From NCBI RefSeq assembly GCF_005795905.1, contig NZ_VAWE01000001.1, positions 6,623,001 through 6,687,000 on the forward strand: a stretch of DNA of 64,000 nucleotides, read 5' to 3'. This DNA is from Streptomyces marianii (lineage in GTDB: Bacteria > Actinomycetota > Actinomycetes > Streptomycetales > Streptomycetaceae). Position 1 is the stretch's first letter; each line of letters begins with the position of its first letter. The notes under the pieces are model-generated. The model had not been told where the DNA came from and did not search any database. It was given only the letters and a program-made list of their open reading frames with translations. Below are positions 1 to 9,012 of the stretch, piece after piece. A program made the position numbers and the translations under genes.

Positions 1-36
1 GCAGCTCCCGGAGGCGAGCAGGTCACCGGGAGCTGC
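1..36. terminator. Hairpin at left edge, possible terminator of an upstream gene
   Basis: Bases 1-10 (gcagctcccg) are the exact reverse complement of 27-36, leaving a 16-base loop. No T-run follows, which is common for streptomycete terminators. It lies just before the ribosome binding site of the first gene, so it could instead be part of that gene's 5' leader. The left edge of the window hides the context. Confidence 0.35.
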
Positions 37-65
37 TCCGCACACCACCGAGGGGGACAGAGGCG

Positions 66-2015
66 ATGACGGCCGAGCTGGTCAGGGGACAGAACCATCC
101 CTTGCCCCACACCCGACTGGAGATCCGGGTGTCGGCCGGCAAGCCGGTCGTGGCCGCCGCCGCGTTGAGCGACGAGGACGGCCGGGTTCCGGGGACCGAG
201 TGGGTCGCCCACCCCTCACAGCCGGCCCTGCCCGGCGTCGAGGTCTCCCGCCAGGCCACCGCGGACCATCTGCTGGCCGTCGATCTGAACGCCGTACCCG
301 CCTCCGCCCACCGGGTGACGGTGCTGCTGGCGCTGCCCATGGGGCCGGGGCGCCCCGTACGCTTCGGGGCCGTCGCCGCCCCGTTCGTCTCCGTCGGCTC
401 CCCGGGCGGCGACGAGATCGCGAGCTACACCGTCACCGGCCTGGACACCGAGTCCGCCGTCGTAGCCCTGGAGCTGTACCGCCGCCAGGGGGCCTGGAAG
501 GTCCGCGCCGTCGGCCAGGGTTATGCGGGCGGTCTTGCCGCATGTCTCACCGACCAGGGCCTCGACCGCGCCGGCGAACTCGCCGCGGTCGTCCACGAGG
601 CCGTCGCCCCCGGCCTCTCGCGCACCCTCGGCACGCCGCCGCCCCGGACGACGGAGGTGCGGCACAGCGCGGCTGCGGCCGCCGCTGCGGGCGACACCGG
701 CCCCTCTCCCGACCCCGGCCCGCCATCGGGCGCGGGTGCGGGTACACAGCCCTCGGGCCGGGCGACTCCGCAGCCGCCGGCCCAGACGCACGGCGGTCCC
801 GTCAACTACTCGCACCCGCGCAGGCAGTCCGCCGCGCCGCCGTCTCCGCCCCCGGCGGTGCCGCACGCCGAGCCCGGGCGGCCGCCGGTTCCCGTCGCGG
901 GTGACGCCACCGGCTGGTCCATGGAGGAGCGGCTGTACAACCAGGTCTGGGGCATGTTCGAGGACCTGGCCCGGGCGACGGCCGCCTACCGCGGCGCGGT
1001 GGACTTCGCCGACTCACGGCTCGACCAGGAGCTCGACCGCGCCCTGTCCGATCCGCGCAGCCGGATAGCCGGCGGCGACAGCGCACGTGGGACGGCCCGT
1101 GCCAAGCACGACGAGCTGACGGGGCGCGCCCGCGAGGCCCTCGACCGCGACCTGGCCCAGCTGGCCGCGGAGTCCGAAGCCGTCGAGCCCGCCCTGCCGC
1201 CGGCGTTCGCCCGCTGGGACAGCCCGGTCTGGCACGGCTACCGCGTCCCGATGGAGATCCCCATGGCCCTCCGCCTCGGCGAACTCCACCTGCCCGAGCG
1301 GCCCGAGCTCAGGATCCCGATGCTGGTCCGGCTGCCGCTGGAGCGCGGACTGTGGGTGGACAGCGGCCGGGCCACGTCGGAGGCCGCCGTGACGCTGGAC
1401 GAAGTGCGGTTGCGCGCGCTCGCCGTGGACACCGCGGTCGCCCACGCGGCCCGGCTGCTCGCGGTCTATCCGGCCGGGGAGTTCACCGTGCACGTCATCG
1501 ACCCCGCGGGTTCGGCGGCGCGTTCGCTGGCCCCGCTGGTGCGGTCGGGCGTGCTGGACGGGCCGCCGGCGGCCGGGGCCGAGGGCGTCTCCACGGTGCT
1601 GGCGAAGCTCACGCAGCGTGTGGACCTGGTGCAGATGGCCGTGCGCGGGGGCGCGGCCGACGCACTGCCGCCGGACCTGGACACCGCCCAGCAACTGCTG
1701 ATCGTCAACGACTTCCCGCACGGTTTCGACGACCGCGCCGTCACACAGCTTCGCTACCTCGCCGACGAGGGGCCCGCGGTCGGCGTCCATCTGCTGATGG
1801 TCGCCGACCGGGAGGACGCCTCCGCGTACGGGCCGGTGCTCGACCCGCTGTGGCGCTCGCTGCTGCGGATCACCCCGGTCCCGGACGACCACCTGGCCGA
1901 TCCATGGGTCCAGCACGCCTGGACGTACGAGCCTCCGTCGGTGCCCGAGGGCAGCGATGTGCTCGGGCTGGTGCTGGCGAAGGTCGCGGAGGCTCGGCGC
2001 ACCTGGCGGCGCTGA
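66..2015 (+). CDS. TerD-domain protein with FtsK/SpoIIIE-like C-terminal region
   Basis: 649 aa. Residues about 1-190 form a TerD-type stress/metal-binding domain, with the family element LELYRRQGAWKVRAVGQGY near residue 136. A Pro/Ala-rich linker covers about 200-280. A helical segment beginning WSMEERLYNQVWGMFEDLA (about 284) follows. From about 400 onward the chain resembles the degenerate FtsK/SpoIIIE-like ATPase region of large actinobacterial proteins: FTVHVIDPAG, then LLIVNDFPHGFDDRAV near 543, then VGVHLLMVADRED. No Walker A GxxxxGK[ST] is visible, so ATP hydrolysis is doubtful. The ATG at 66 follows a gagggggacagagg ribosome site. TerD proteins act in tellurite/stress responses, mostly in the cytoplasm. 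The terC gene downstream supports a ter-type context. The exact role is unknown, and the FtsK assignment is by motif resemblance only. Confidence 0.75.
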   Translation: MTAELVRGQNHPLPHTRLEIRVSAGKPVVAAAALSDEDGRVPGTEWVAHPSQPALPGVEVSRQATADHLLAVDLNAVPASAHRVTVLLALPMGPGRPVRFGAVAAPFVSVGSPGGDEIASYTVTGLDTESAVVALELYRRQGAWKVRAVGQGYAGGLAACLTDQGLDRAGELAAVVHEAVAPGLSRTLGTPPPRTTEVRHSAAAAAAAGDTGPSPDPGPPSGAGAGTQPSGRATPQPPAQTHGGPVNYSHPRRQSAAPPSPPPAVPHAEPGRPPVPVAGDATGWSMEERLYNQVWGMFEDLARATAAYRGAVDFADSRLDQELDRALSDPRSRIAGGDSARGTARAKHDELTGRAREALDRDLAQLAAESEAVEPALPPAFARWDSPVWHGYRVPMEIPMALRLGELHLPERPELRIPMLVRLPLERGLWVDSGRATSEAAVTLDEVRLRALAVDTAVAHAARLLAVYPAGEFTVHVIDPAGSAARSLAPLVRSGVLDGPPAAGAEGVSTVLAKLTQRVDLVQMAVRGGAADALPPDLDTAQQLLIVNDFPHGFDDRAVTQLRYLADEGPAVGVHLLMVADREDASAYGPVLDPLWRSLLRITPVPDDHLADPWVQHAWTYEPPSVPEGSDVLGLVLAKVAEARRTWRR

Positions 2016-2184
2016 CCCGCGTACGCCGGCGCGCTCCGGACCTCGCGCGCCACCGGCCGGCTCAGGCGGCACCGGTCCGCCCCCGAGCTTCCCCGTGCCC
2101 GGAGCCGCCCGCCCTGTCCGCCCCTCGGGACGATTCCGGGCTCAGCTCACTGAGCTGAGACTTTGACCCTTCATTACCCTCGTC

Positions 2185-2214
2185 TTTACCGTCCTTTGGT
2201 CTTTCGGGTAGTGT
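2185..2214 (+). promoter_or_regulatory. Candidate promoter of the riboswitch-terC transcript
   Basis: TTTACC (2185-2190) and TAGTGT (2209-2214) are separated by 18 bases, a fair vegetative-type promoter. Initiation about 7 bases downstream would start the RNA around 2220, exactly where the riboswitch P1 stem begins. The match between predicted start and aptamer start is the main support. Confidence 0.4.
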
Positions 2215-2219
2215 TTCCT

Positions 2220-2345
2220 GCGCGGAGGGGAGTACTCCCACCTGCGGCGTGCCCGTCAGTACGGATCGACAGACCCAGAGCGGTCCCGGGGCGCCGGCCC
2301 GCGGTTCGGCGACCAGCCACCCGGGTGGAAGAGACCTCCGGCAGC
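2220..2345 (+). promoter_or_regulatory. yybP-ykoY manganese riboswitch controlling terC
   Basis: The leader has the hallmarks of the yybP-ykoY (Mn2+) aptamer. P1 forms between CGGAGG (2223-2228) and CCTCCG (2335-2340). GGGGAGTA lies directly 3' of the first strand and GAGACC directly 5' of the second. These loops are the conserved manganese-sensing nucleotides of the class. The gene downstream is terC, a standard target of this riboswitch. The P1 3' strand extended to CCTCCGGC (2335-2342) is also perfectly complementary to GCCGGAGG (2373-2380), the Shine-Dalgarno of terC. This gives a visible alternative helix of 8 bp against 6 bp for P1. The simplest reading is translational ON control: Mn2+ stabilises P1 and frees the ribosome site. 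Confidence 0.85.
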
Positions 2346-2384
2346 GACGACGCTGATGAGTAGCCGTACGACGCCGGAGGCGCA

Positions 2385-3386
2385 ATGGACGTTTCGTTGA
2401 CCATGTGGCTGGTGACCATCCTTGGTCTCTCCGCCCTGATCGCGGTCGACTTCTTCATCGGGCGAAAGCCCCATGACGTGTCGATCAAGGAAGCGGGAAT
2501 CTGGACGATCGTCTGGATCGTCCTGGCAGTGATCTTCGGTGTCGGACTGCTGATGGCCGGTGAGAGCCAGGCCTCGGGTGAGTTCTTCGCCGGCTACATC
2601 ACGGAGAAGTCGCTCAGCGTCGACAACCTCTTCGTCTTCGTGCTGATCATGGCGAAGTTCGCGGTGCCGTCGCAGCTCCAGCAGCGCGTCCTGATGTTCG
2701 GTGTGCTCATCGCGCTGGTGCTGCGGGCCATCTTCATCGCCGCGGGTGCCGCGATCATCGCCAGCTTCTCCTGGGTCTTCTACATCTTCGGCGCGTTCCT
2801 GATCTACACCGCCTGGAAGCTCATCCAGGAGGCGCGGTCCGACGAGGACGAGGACGAGTTCGAGGAGAACAGGCTCCTCAAGTCCGTCGAGCGGAAGTTC
2901 GGCGTCGCCGACAGGTACCACGGCACCAAGCTCTTCATCCGCGTCAACGGCAAGCGGGTGCTGACGCCGCTGATGGTCGTCATGCTCGCCATCGGCACCA
3001 CCGACGTGCTGTTCGCCCTGGACTCGATCCCCGCGATCTTCGGTCTGACCCAGGACCCGTACATCGTCTTCACCGCGAACGCCTTCGCGCTGATGGGTCT
3101 GCGGCAGCTGTACTTCCTCATCGGCGGACTGCTCAAGAAGCTGGTCCACCTCAGCTACGGCCTATCGGTGATCCTCGGCTTCATCGGCGTCAAACTGGTG
3201 CTGCACGCACTGCACGAATCCGGAGTCCATGTCCCCGAGATCTCCATCCCGTTCTCGCTGACGGTCATCTGCGGCGTTCTGATCATCACCACGATCACGA
3301 GCCTCATCGCCGCCAGAAAGCTGGAGAAGCGGGAGGCGGAGGCCAAGGCCGCGGACTCCTCCGAGAAGGACAGCGTCGAGGCCTGA
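2385..3386 (+). CDS. TerC family integral membrane protein (Mn2+ export type)
   Basis: 333 aa, the usual TerC length. About eight hydrophobic helices are visible. Signature elements with membrane acidic residues are present: GYITEKSLSVDNLFVFV near residue 70 and FALDSIPAIF near 215. An acidic cytoplasmic loop (SDEDEDEFEEN) lies near 150. TerC/Alx proteins are linked to tellurite resistance and, in several bacteria, to manganese efflux or metalation of exported proteins. ATG 2385 follows GGAGG at 2376-2380. The manganese-type riboswitch directly upstream makes a manganese role likely here. The 3' end is intact, but the DNA immediately after the stop joins a truncated foreign reading frame. Confidence 0.93.
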   Translation: MDVSLTMWLVTILGLSALIAVDFFIGRKPHDVSIKEAGIWTIVWIVLAVIFGVGLLMAGESQASGEFFAGYITEKSLSVDNLFVFVLIMAKFAVPSQLQQRVLMFGVLIALVLRAIFIAAGAAIIASFSWVFYIFGAFLIYTAWKLIQEARSDEDEDEFEENRLLKSVERKFGVADRYHGTKLFIRVNGKRVLTPLMVVMLAIGTTDVLFALDSIPAIFGLTQDPYIVFTANAFALMGLRQLYFLIGGLLKKLVHLSYGLSVILGFIGVKLVLHALHESGVHVPEISIPFSLTVICGVLIITTITSLIAARKLEKREAEAKAADSSEKDSVEA

Positions 3387-3387
3387 G

Positions 3388-3652
3388 TCACCGCGGATGT
3401 CCGGATCGGCGAGGGCCGCGCGGATGTCGTCGGCGCGTTGGCGGGGTGTGGACCCCATCGTGCGGGTGGCCGGGTACTCGACCGGAACCAGCCCGAACTC
3501 CTTCTCCAGTCGTTCGTGTTCCGGCTCGTACGGCAGGGGCAGCAGACCGGGCAGGCCCGAGGAGGGGGAGATCACGGCGATACGGCCCCGGGCCGGGGCT
3601 TGGGCGGGTAGACGGGTACGGGGACCGTGGAGGCGGTGCCGGGCGGTGCCAT
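3388..3652 (-). pseudogene. Truncated, frameshifted S66 LD-carboxypeptidase (MccF-like) remnant
   Basis: Reading the reverse strand from an ATG at 3652 gives a start like an S66 peptidase (VPVYPPKPRPG). Then a frame change occurs, and from about 3585 the next frame continues IAVISPSSGLPG, EKEFGLVPVEYPATRTMG and RADDIRAALADPDIR. These match the first 80 or so residues of MccF-type LD-carboxypeptidases. The expected GAC (Asp) codon after PRPG reads GC, so a single-base deletion explains the shift. Homology stops around 3390, within six bases of the terC stop, so about three quarters of the gene, including the catalytic Ser-Glu-His residues, is gone. The two lesions make it a dead remnant, not a coding gene. 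Confidence 0.65.
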
Positions 3653-3939
3653 GGGCTGCAGGCTGGTGCCGCTCAGGCGACGCCGCTCGGCCCGTCGCGA
3701 AACGCCCGGCACGGCGACTCGCGGCGTTGCCGAGTCAACCGAGCAGGCCCACCGCGAGGTCGATCCGGCGCCCTGCGATCCTTTCCCCCGGCCCGGGAGG
3801 GCCGGGGGAGACCCCGTGCACCGGACGCCGCTCCCCGACGGGCACCCCGCCTCACACGGCACTGGCCGGATGCCCGGGTGCCGGCTCCGGGATCACCCGT
3901 GCCACGCGCCCCTTTCGGACACCCTCCTCCGGCCCGTCG
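3653..3939. other. Gap between S66 remnant and the metallo-hydrolase gene
   Basis: No convincing gene. Short open frames on both strands have no recognisable motif. The stretch probably represents the former promoter region of the decayed S66 peptidase gene and the 3' flank of the metallo-hydrolase, which ends at 3940. Confidence 0.5.
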
Positions 3940-4596
3940 TCACCAGCCGCGCCGGTGCCACTCGGAGAGGTGCGGCCGCTCGTCGCCGAGCGTGGTGTCG
4001 TTGCCGTGGCCGGGGTAGACCCAGGTCTCGTCCGGCAGCACGTCGAAGAGCTTCGTCTCCACATCGCGGATCAGCGAGGCGAAGGCCTGCGGGTCCTTCC
4101 ACGTGTTGCCCACGCCGCCGGGGAAGAGGCAGTCGCCCGTGAACACGTGCGGGTGGCCGTGCGGGTCGTCGTAGACGAGCGCGATCGAGCCGGGCGTGTG
4201 GCCGACCAGGTGGCGGGCGGTGAGCTCGACGTGGCCCACCCTGATCGTGTCGCCGTCGTCGAGCAGCACGTCGGTCGGCACCGGGATGCCGGCGGCGTCG
4301 TGGCGGCCCGCGTACGTGCGCGCGCCGGTCGCGCCCACCACGTCCGCCAGCGCGCCCCAGTGGTCGCCGTGCCGGTGTGTGGTGACGACGGACGTGATCC
4401 CGTCGTCACCGATCAGCCGGAGCAGTGTCTCGGGCTCGTCGGCCGCGTCGATCAGCAACTGCTCGTCGGTGGTCCGGCAGCGCAGCAGATAGGAGTTGTT
4501 GTCCATGGGGCCGACGGCGACCTTGGAGATCATCAGGGCCGCCAGCTCGTGGACGTCCGCCGGGCCGCCGACCGTCACCGCTCCGCTGTAAGTCAT
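3940..4596 (-). CDS. MBL-fold metallo-hydrolase (glyoxalase II-like)
   Basis: 218 aa. The metal-binding motif THRHGDHW (H74, H76, D78, H79) is followed by GHTPGS, FTGDCLF and a late YPGH, giving the full ligand set of a dinuclear zinc hydrolase of the metallo-beta-lactamase fold. Length and motif spacing fit glyoxalase II-like hydrolases that cleave thioesters. In an actinomycete the thiol would be mycothiol, which is inference. It lies 21 bases downstream of the mycothiol-dependent isomerase-family gene on the same strand, so the two probably share a transcript. Confidence 0.88.
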   Translation of the reverse strand: MTYSGAVTVGGPADVHELAALMISKVAVGPMDNNSYLLRCRTTDEQLLIDAADEPETLLRLIGDDGITSVVTTHRHGDHWGALADVVGATGARTYAGRHDAAGIPVPTDVLLDDGDTIRVGHVELTARHLVGHTPGSIALVYDDPHGHPHVFTGDCLFPGGVGNTWKDPQAFASLIRDVETKLFDVLPDETWVYPGHGNDTTLGDERPHLSEWHRRGW

Positions 4597-4617
4597 GGGG
4601 CCAGCGTACTCAGCCGG

Positions 4618-5307
4618 TCACAGCGGCGGCAGCACCGGCAGCGGGCCGCCGGTGACCTCGAGCGCCGAGCCGTCACGGCGGCCCGCGAGCCAGCCGAGCA
4701 GGTCCGCGGCGGCGCCCCGGACGGTGACCGGTCCGCCCGCGGCCCCGCCGCCCGTCGTCCAGGTCCGTCCGCAGTCGTCGGCGACGGTCGTGGGCGGCAC
4801 GTCCTTGTGCCCGTCGAACCGTTCCGCGAGGAACTCGGTCTCGCGCTCGGTGAAGCCGGCCGGCAGGTCCTCCAGCTCGTAGCCGATACCGAGGTCCACG
4901 TGGTGCAGCTCGACCTCGATCAGCCGCCGGAAGGGGATGCGGGACGCGGCGTCCCTCACGCCGTTGCGGAGCTCCAGGGTCCGCGACCAGTCGGCGTCCG
5001 CCGTCGCCGCCGCCAGGAAGCGCTCCCCGGACTCGCGCACGTCGTCGAGCTGGTCGGGGAGCGGGCGGGGCGCGTCGCGCTCGATGTCGGTCTCGCGCGT
5101 CTCCGCGTTCGCGTACATGGGGCGGCCCTCGAAGACGTTCACGAGGGCGTCGGCATTGCGGGCGAGGTGGGCGAGGACGTGGCCGCGGCTCCAGCCGGGG
5201 AGCCGTGACGACCCGGCAACCGCCGCGTTGTCCAGGGCGGCGGCTGCGTTCAGCAGTCGCTCGGTCGCTTCACGCACGGAATCCAGGTCGGCTACGGGAT
5301 CGATCAT
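4618..5307 (-). CDS. Maleylpyruvate isomerase / mycothiol-dependent (DinB-like) family protein
   Basis: 229 aa from the ATG at 5307 (MIDPVADLDSVREATE). A GTG six codons upstream is possible but less typical. The N-terminal four-helix DinB-like domain carries RLPGWSRGHVLAHLARNADAL, whose HxxxH plus a later ELHHVDLGIGYE provide the metal ligands of mycothiol-dependent maleylpyruvate isomerases. A short C-terminal domain follows (AADLLGWLAGRRDG). The family includes S-transferases and isomerases using mycothiol, and the actual substrate cannot be read from sequence. The adjacent glyoxalase II-like gene fits a thiol-dependent detoxification pair. Confidence 0.85.
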   Translation of the reverse strand: MIDPVADLDSVREATERLLNAAAALDNAAVAGSSRLPGWSRGHVLAHLARNADALVNVFEGRPMYANAETRETDIERDAPRPLPDQLDDVRESGERFLAAATADADWSRTLELRNGVRDAASRIPFRRLIEVELHHVDLGIGYELEDLPAGFTERETEFLAERFDGHKDVPPTTVADDCGRTWTTGGGAAGGPVTVRGAAADLLGWLAGRRDGSALEVTGGPLPVLPPL

Positions 5308-5527
5308 GGGGAAGACAATAGCCACGCCACACGTTCGAGTGAAGGTGGCCGGAGACCGGCGTTAATCGAATGCGCGTGCTATAGGCTCGGGGCAGAGCAT
5401 TATGGAGGGCCGGGCTTCCGTCCGGCAGCCGTCGATCTCGTGGTCGCCCTAACCTGGAGCAGTCCGGGCCGGGGGCTGTGCCCCCGATGCTTCTCACGAC
5501 CTGTCTCAAGAAAGGTGCGGACCCGGC

Positions 5528-8500
5528 GTGGCCGACCGTCTCATCGTCCGTGGCGCTCGCGAGCACAACCTGAAGAACGTCTCGCTCGACCTCCCGCGTG
5601 ACTCACTCATCGTCTTCACCGGGCTCTCGGGGTCGGGCAAGTCGTCGCTCGCGTTCGACACGATCTTCGCCGAGGGGCAGCGCCGCTACGTCGAGTCGCT
5701 GTCCTCCTACGCCCGGCAGTTCCTGGGTCAGATGGACAAGCCGGACGTGGACTTCATCGAGGGCCTCTCCCCGGCCGTCTCGATCGACCAGAAGTCCACG
5801 TCGCGCAACCCCCGCTCCACGGTTGGCACGATCACCGAGGTCTACGACTACCTCCGGCTGCTCTTCGCGCGCATCGGCAAGCCGCACTGCCCCGAGTGCG
5901 GCCGCCCCATCACGCGCCAGTCCCCGCAGGCCATCGTCGACAAGGTGCTGGAGTTGCCCGAGGGCAGCCGCTTCCAGGTGCTGTCGCCGCTGGTGCGGGA
6001 GCGCAAGGGCGAGTTCGTCGACCTCTTCGCCGACCTGCAGTCCAAGGGGTACTCGCGGGCGCGGGTCGACGGGCGGACGATCCAGCTCACCGAGCCGCCG
6101 AAGCTCAAGAAGCAGGAGAAGCACACGATCGAGGTGGTCGTCGACCGCCTGACCGTCAAGGAGAGCGCCAAGCGCCGTCTCACGGACTCCGTGGAGACCG
6201 CGCTGGGACTGTCCGGCGGCATGGTCGTGCTGGACTTCGTCGACCTTCCCGAGGGCGACCCCGAGCGCGAGCGGATGTACTCGGAGCACCTCTACTGCCC
6301 GTACGACGACCTCTCGTTCGAGGAGCTCGAGCCCCGTTCGTTCTCCTTCAACTCGCCGTTCGGTGCCTGTCCCGACTGCACCGGCATCGGCACCCGGATG
6401 GAGGTCGACCCCGACCTGATCGTCCCGGACGAGGACCGCTCCCTGGACGACGGCGCGATCCACCCCTGGTCGCACGGTCATACCAAGGAGTACTTCGGGC
6501 GCCTGATCGGCGGGCTCTCCGACGCCCTCGGCTTCCGCACGGACATCCCATGGGCCGGGCTGCCGCAGCGCGCCAGGAAGGCCCTGCTGTACGGCCACAA
6601 GACCCAGGTCGAGGTCCGCTACCGGAACCGGTACGGGCGGGAACGCGCGTACACCACCCCGGCGTTCGAGGGCGCGGTGTCCTTCGTCAAGCGGCGCCAC
6701 AGCGAGGCGGAGAGCGACTCCAGCCGGGAGCGCTTCGAGGGCTATATGCGCGAGGTGCCCTGCCCCACCTGCGACGGCACCCGGCTGAAGCCGATCGTCC
6801 TGGCCGTGACGGTCATGGACAGGTCGATCGCCGAGGTCTCGGCCATGTCGATCAGCGAGTGCGCCGACTTCCTGGGCAGGCTGACGCTCACCGCGCGCGA
6901 CAAGAAGATCGCCGAGCGGGTGCTCAAGGAGGTCAACGAGCGGCTGAGGTTCCTGGTCGACGTCGGCCTGGACTACCTCTCCCTCAACCGGGCCGCGGGC
7001 ACGCTGTCCGGCGGCGAGGCCCAGCGCATCCGCCTCGCCACCCAGATCGGCTCCGGCCTCGTGGGCGTGCTGTACGTCCTGGACGAGCCGTCGATCGGAC
7101 TGCACCAGCGCGACAACCACCGGCTCATCGAGACCCTGGTGCGGCTGCGCGACATGGGCAACACCCTGATCGTCGTCGAGCACGACGAGGACACGATCAA
7201 GGTCGCCGACTGGGTCGTGGACATCGGCCCGGGAGCCGGCGAGCACGGCGGCAAGGTGGTCCACTCCGGACCGTTGAGGCAACTGCTGGCCAACCAGGAC
7301 TCGATGACCGGGCTCTATCTGTCCGGGAAGAAGTCCATCGCGACGCCGGAGATCCGGCGGCCGCTGGACCCGGCGCGGCAGCTCACCGTGCACGGCGCCA
7401 GGGAGAACAACCTCCGGGACATCGACGTCTCGTTCCCGCTCGGTGTGCTCACGGCCGTCACCGGTGTCTCCGGCTCCGGGAAGTCCACGCTGGTCAACGA
7501 CATCCTGTACACGCATCTGGCGCGCGAGCTGAACGGCGCCAAGTCGGTGCCGGGCCGGCACACCCGCGTGGACGGCGACGACCTCGTCGACAAGGTCGTC
7601 CACGTCGACCAGTCGCCCATCGGCCGTACACCCCGGTCCAACCCGGCGACGTACACCGGCGTCTTCGACCATGTGCGCAAGCTCTTCGCGGAGACGATGG
7701 AAGCGAAGGTGCGCGGCTATCTGCCGGGCCGCTTCTCCTTCAACGTCAAGGGCGGGCGCTGTGAGAACTGCTCCGGCGACGGCACGATCAAGATCGAGAT
7801 GAACTTCCTGCCGGACGTGTACGTCCCGTGCGAGGTCTGCCACGGTGCGCGCTACAACCGGGAGACCCTGGAGGTCCACTACAAGGGCAAGTCCATCGCC
7901 GAGGTGCTGGACCTGCCGATCGAGGAGGCGCTGCACTTCTTCGAGGCCGTGCCGACCATCTCCCGTCACCTCAGGACGCTGACGGAGGTGGGCCTCGGGT
8001 ACGTCAGGCTGGGTCAGCCGGCGCCGACGCTCTCCGGTGGCGAGGCGCAGCGGGTGAAGCTGGCGAGCGAGCTGCAGAAGCGGTCGACCGGCCGGACGGT
8101 CTACGTGCTGGACGAGCCGACCACGGGTCTGCACTTCGAGGACATCTCCAAGCTGATCAACGTACTGTCCGGACTGGTCGACAAGGGCAACACGGTGATC
8201 GTGATCGAGCACAACCTCGATGTGATCAAGACGGCCGACTGGGTCGTCGACATGGGCCCGGAGGGCGGCAGCGGCGGTGGCCTCGTCATCGCCGAGGGCA
8301 CGCCCGAACAGGTCGCCGCGGTCCCGGCGAGCCACACCGGCAAGTTCCTGCGGGACATCCTGGGCCCTGAGCGCATCAGCGACTCGGTGCCACCGCAGTC
8401 CCGGAAGACGGCGGCGAAGAAGGCCTCGTCCCGGAAGCCGGTCTCGGCCAACTCCACCGCCGTGAAGAAGAGCACGGTCACGGCCAACGCGACCCCGGTG

Positions 8501-8545
8501 ACGAAGAAGGCGGCAGTGTCGCGGACCCGCGCCCGCAAGGCCTGA
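5528..8545 (+). CDS. uvrA: Excinuclease ABC subunit A
   Basis: 1005 aa, slightly longer than usual because of a Lys/Ala/Ser-rich tail after about residue 955. UvrA is the damage-recognising ATPase of nucleotide excision repair and acts as a dimer with UvrB. Two ABC modules are complete: Walker [10 protein letters not shown] (about 32) and GVSGSGKST (about 646), and signature LSGGEAQR (about 492 and 835), each followed by a DEP Walker B. Zinc-finger cysteines appear as CPEC (about 121), CPDC (about 280), CPTC, CENC (about 745) and CEVC (about 768). The start is GTG 5528 after a gaaaggtg ribosome site. It is monocistronic, closed by a strong hairpin. Confidence 0.98.
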   Translation: MADRLIVRGAREHNLKNVSLDLPRDSLIVFTGLSGSGKSSLAFDTIFAEGQRRYVESLSSYARQFLGQMDKPDVDFIEGLSPAVSIDQKSTSRNPRSTVGTITEVYDYLRLLFARIGKPHCPECGRPITRQSPQAIVDKVLELPEGSRFQVLSPLVRERKGEFVDLFADLQSKGYSRARVDGRTIQLTEPPKLKKQEKHTIEVVVDRLTVKESAKRRLTDSVETALGLSGGMVVLDFVDLPEGDPERERMYSEHLYCPYDDLSFEELEPRSFSFNSPFGACPDCTGIGTRMEVDPDLIVPDEDRSLDDGAIHPWSHGHTKEYFGRLIGGLSDALGFRTDIPWAGLPQRARKALLYGHKTQVEVRYRNRYGRERAYTTPAFEGAVSFVKRRHSEAESDSSRERFEGYMREVPCPTCDGTRLKPIVLAVTVMDRSIAEVSAMSISECADFLGRLTLTARDKKIAERVLKEVNERLRFLVDVGLDYLSLNRAAGTLSGGEAQRIRLATQIGSGLVGVLYVLDEPSIGLHQRDNHRLIETLVRLRDMGNTLIVVEHDEDTIKVADWVVDIGPGAGEHGGKVVHSGPLRQLLANQDSMTGLYLSGKKSIATPEIRRPLDPARQLTVHGARENNLRDIDVSFPLGVLTAVTGVSGSGKSTLVNDILYTHLARELNGAKSVPGRHTRVDGDDLVDKVVHVDQSPIGRTPRSNPATYTGVFDHVRKLFAETMEAKVRGYLPGRFSFNVKGGRCENCSGDGTIKIEMNFLPDVYVPCEVCHGARYNRETLEVHYKGKSIAEVLDLPIEEALHFFEAVPTISRHLRTLTEVGLGYVRLGQPAPTLSGGEAQRVKLASELQKRSTGRTVYVLDEPTTGLHFEDISKLINVLSGLVDKGNTVIVIEHNLDVIKTADWVVDMGPEGGSGGGLVIAEGTPEQVAAVPASHTGKFLRDILGPERISDSVPPQSRKTAAKKASSRKPVSANSTAVKKSTVTANATPVTKKAAVSRTRARKA

Positions 8546-8583
8546 TCCGGGCCCTGGCCCCGGGCCCGCCGGCCGGCCCTGAA

Positions 8584-8629
8584 CGCCCGTCGCCCCGGGT
8601 CCTGCCACCAGGAACCGGGGCGACGGGCG
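8584..8629 (+). terminator. uvrA terminator hairpin
   Basis: A 15-bp perfect stem pairs 8584-8598 (cgcccgtcgccccgg) with 8615-8629. After one mismatch the stem continues for five more pairs (tcctg/cagga) around a ccac loop. It lies 39 bases after the uvrA stop. There is no U-run, as is usual in Streptomyces. Confidence 0.85.
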
Positions 8630-9012
8630 CTGGATCCCGCTTCCCGGGGCCGCGGCCCGCCCCGGGCCGATGTGTCCGACTCCCGGTCCGATGTGTCCTG
8701 GGCCCGACGCCGATGACCGAACAGCGACCGGCGCGGCCACCTGCACATCGCTTCGGGTCGTCCGTGTGCGGGCGTCGCCATGCCACCGGTCCCGTTTCCG
8801 GTTGGGCTTCCCGGCCCGCGTCCGGGCGGCTGTCGTGTCGCCGTTGCCGGGCCGCCCTGCCGCAGATCTCCGGCCGCAGTGTCCCCGTTCGGTGATTCTC
8901 CCCAGCGCCTCCGGGCCGGGGGACCCCGCGGCCGCCGTGCCGCGTCCCCGGGGCGCCGCGGTGCCGTCTTCCGGCGCCCGGCCGCCGGGCCGGCCCTCGC
9001 GTGCCCTCCGGG
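8630..9012. other. Gene-free gap between uvrA terminator and sugar kinase
   Basis: No gene supported. The 11-mer ccgatgtgtcc occurs twice about 30 bases apart (near 8667 and 8690). Short frames on both strands show arginine/proline-rich random composition. The kinase reads toward this gap, so a terminator for it is expected here, but no clean stem was found. Confidence 0.5.
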
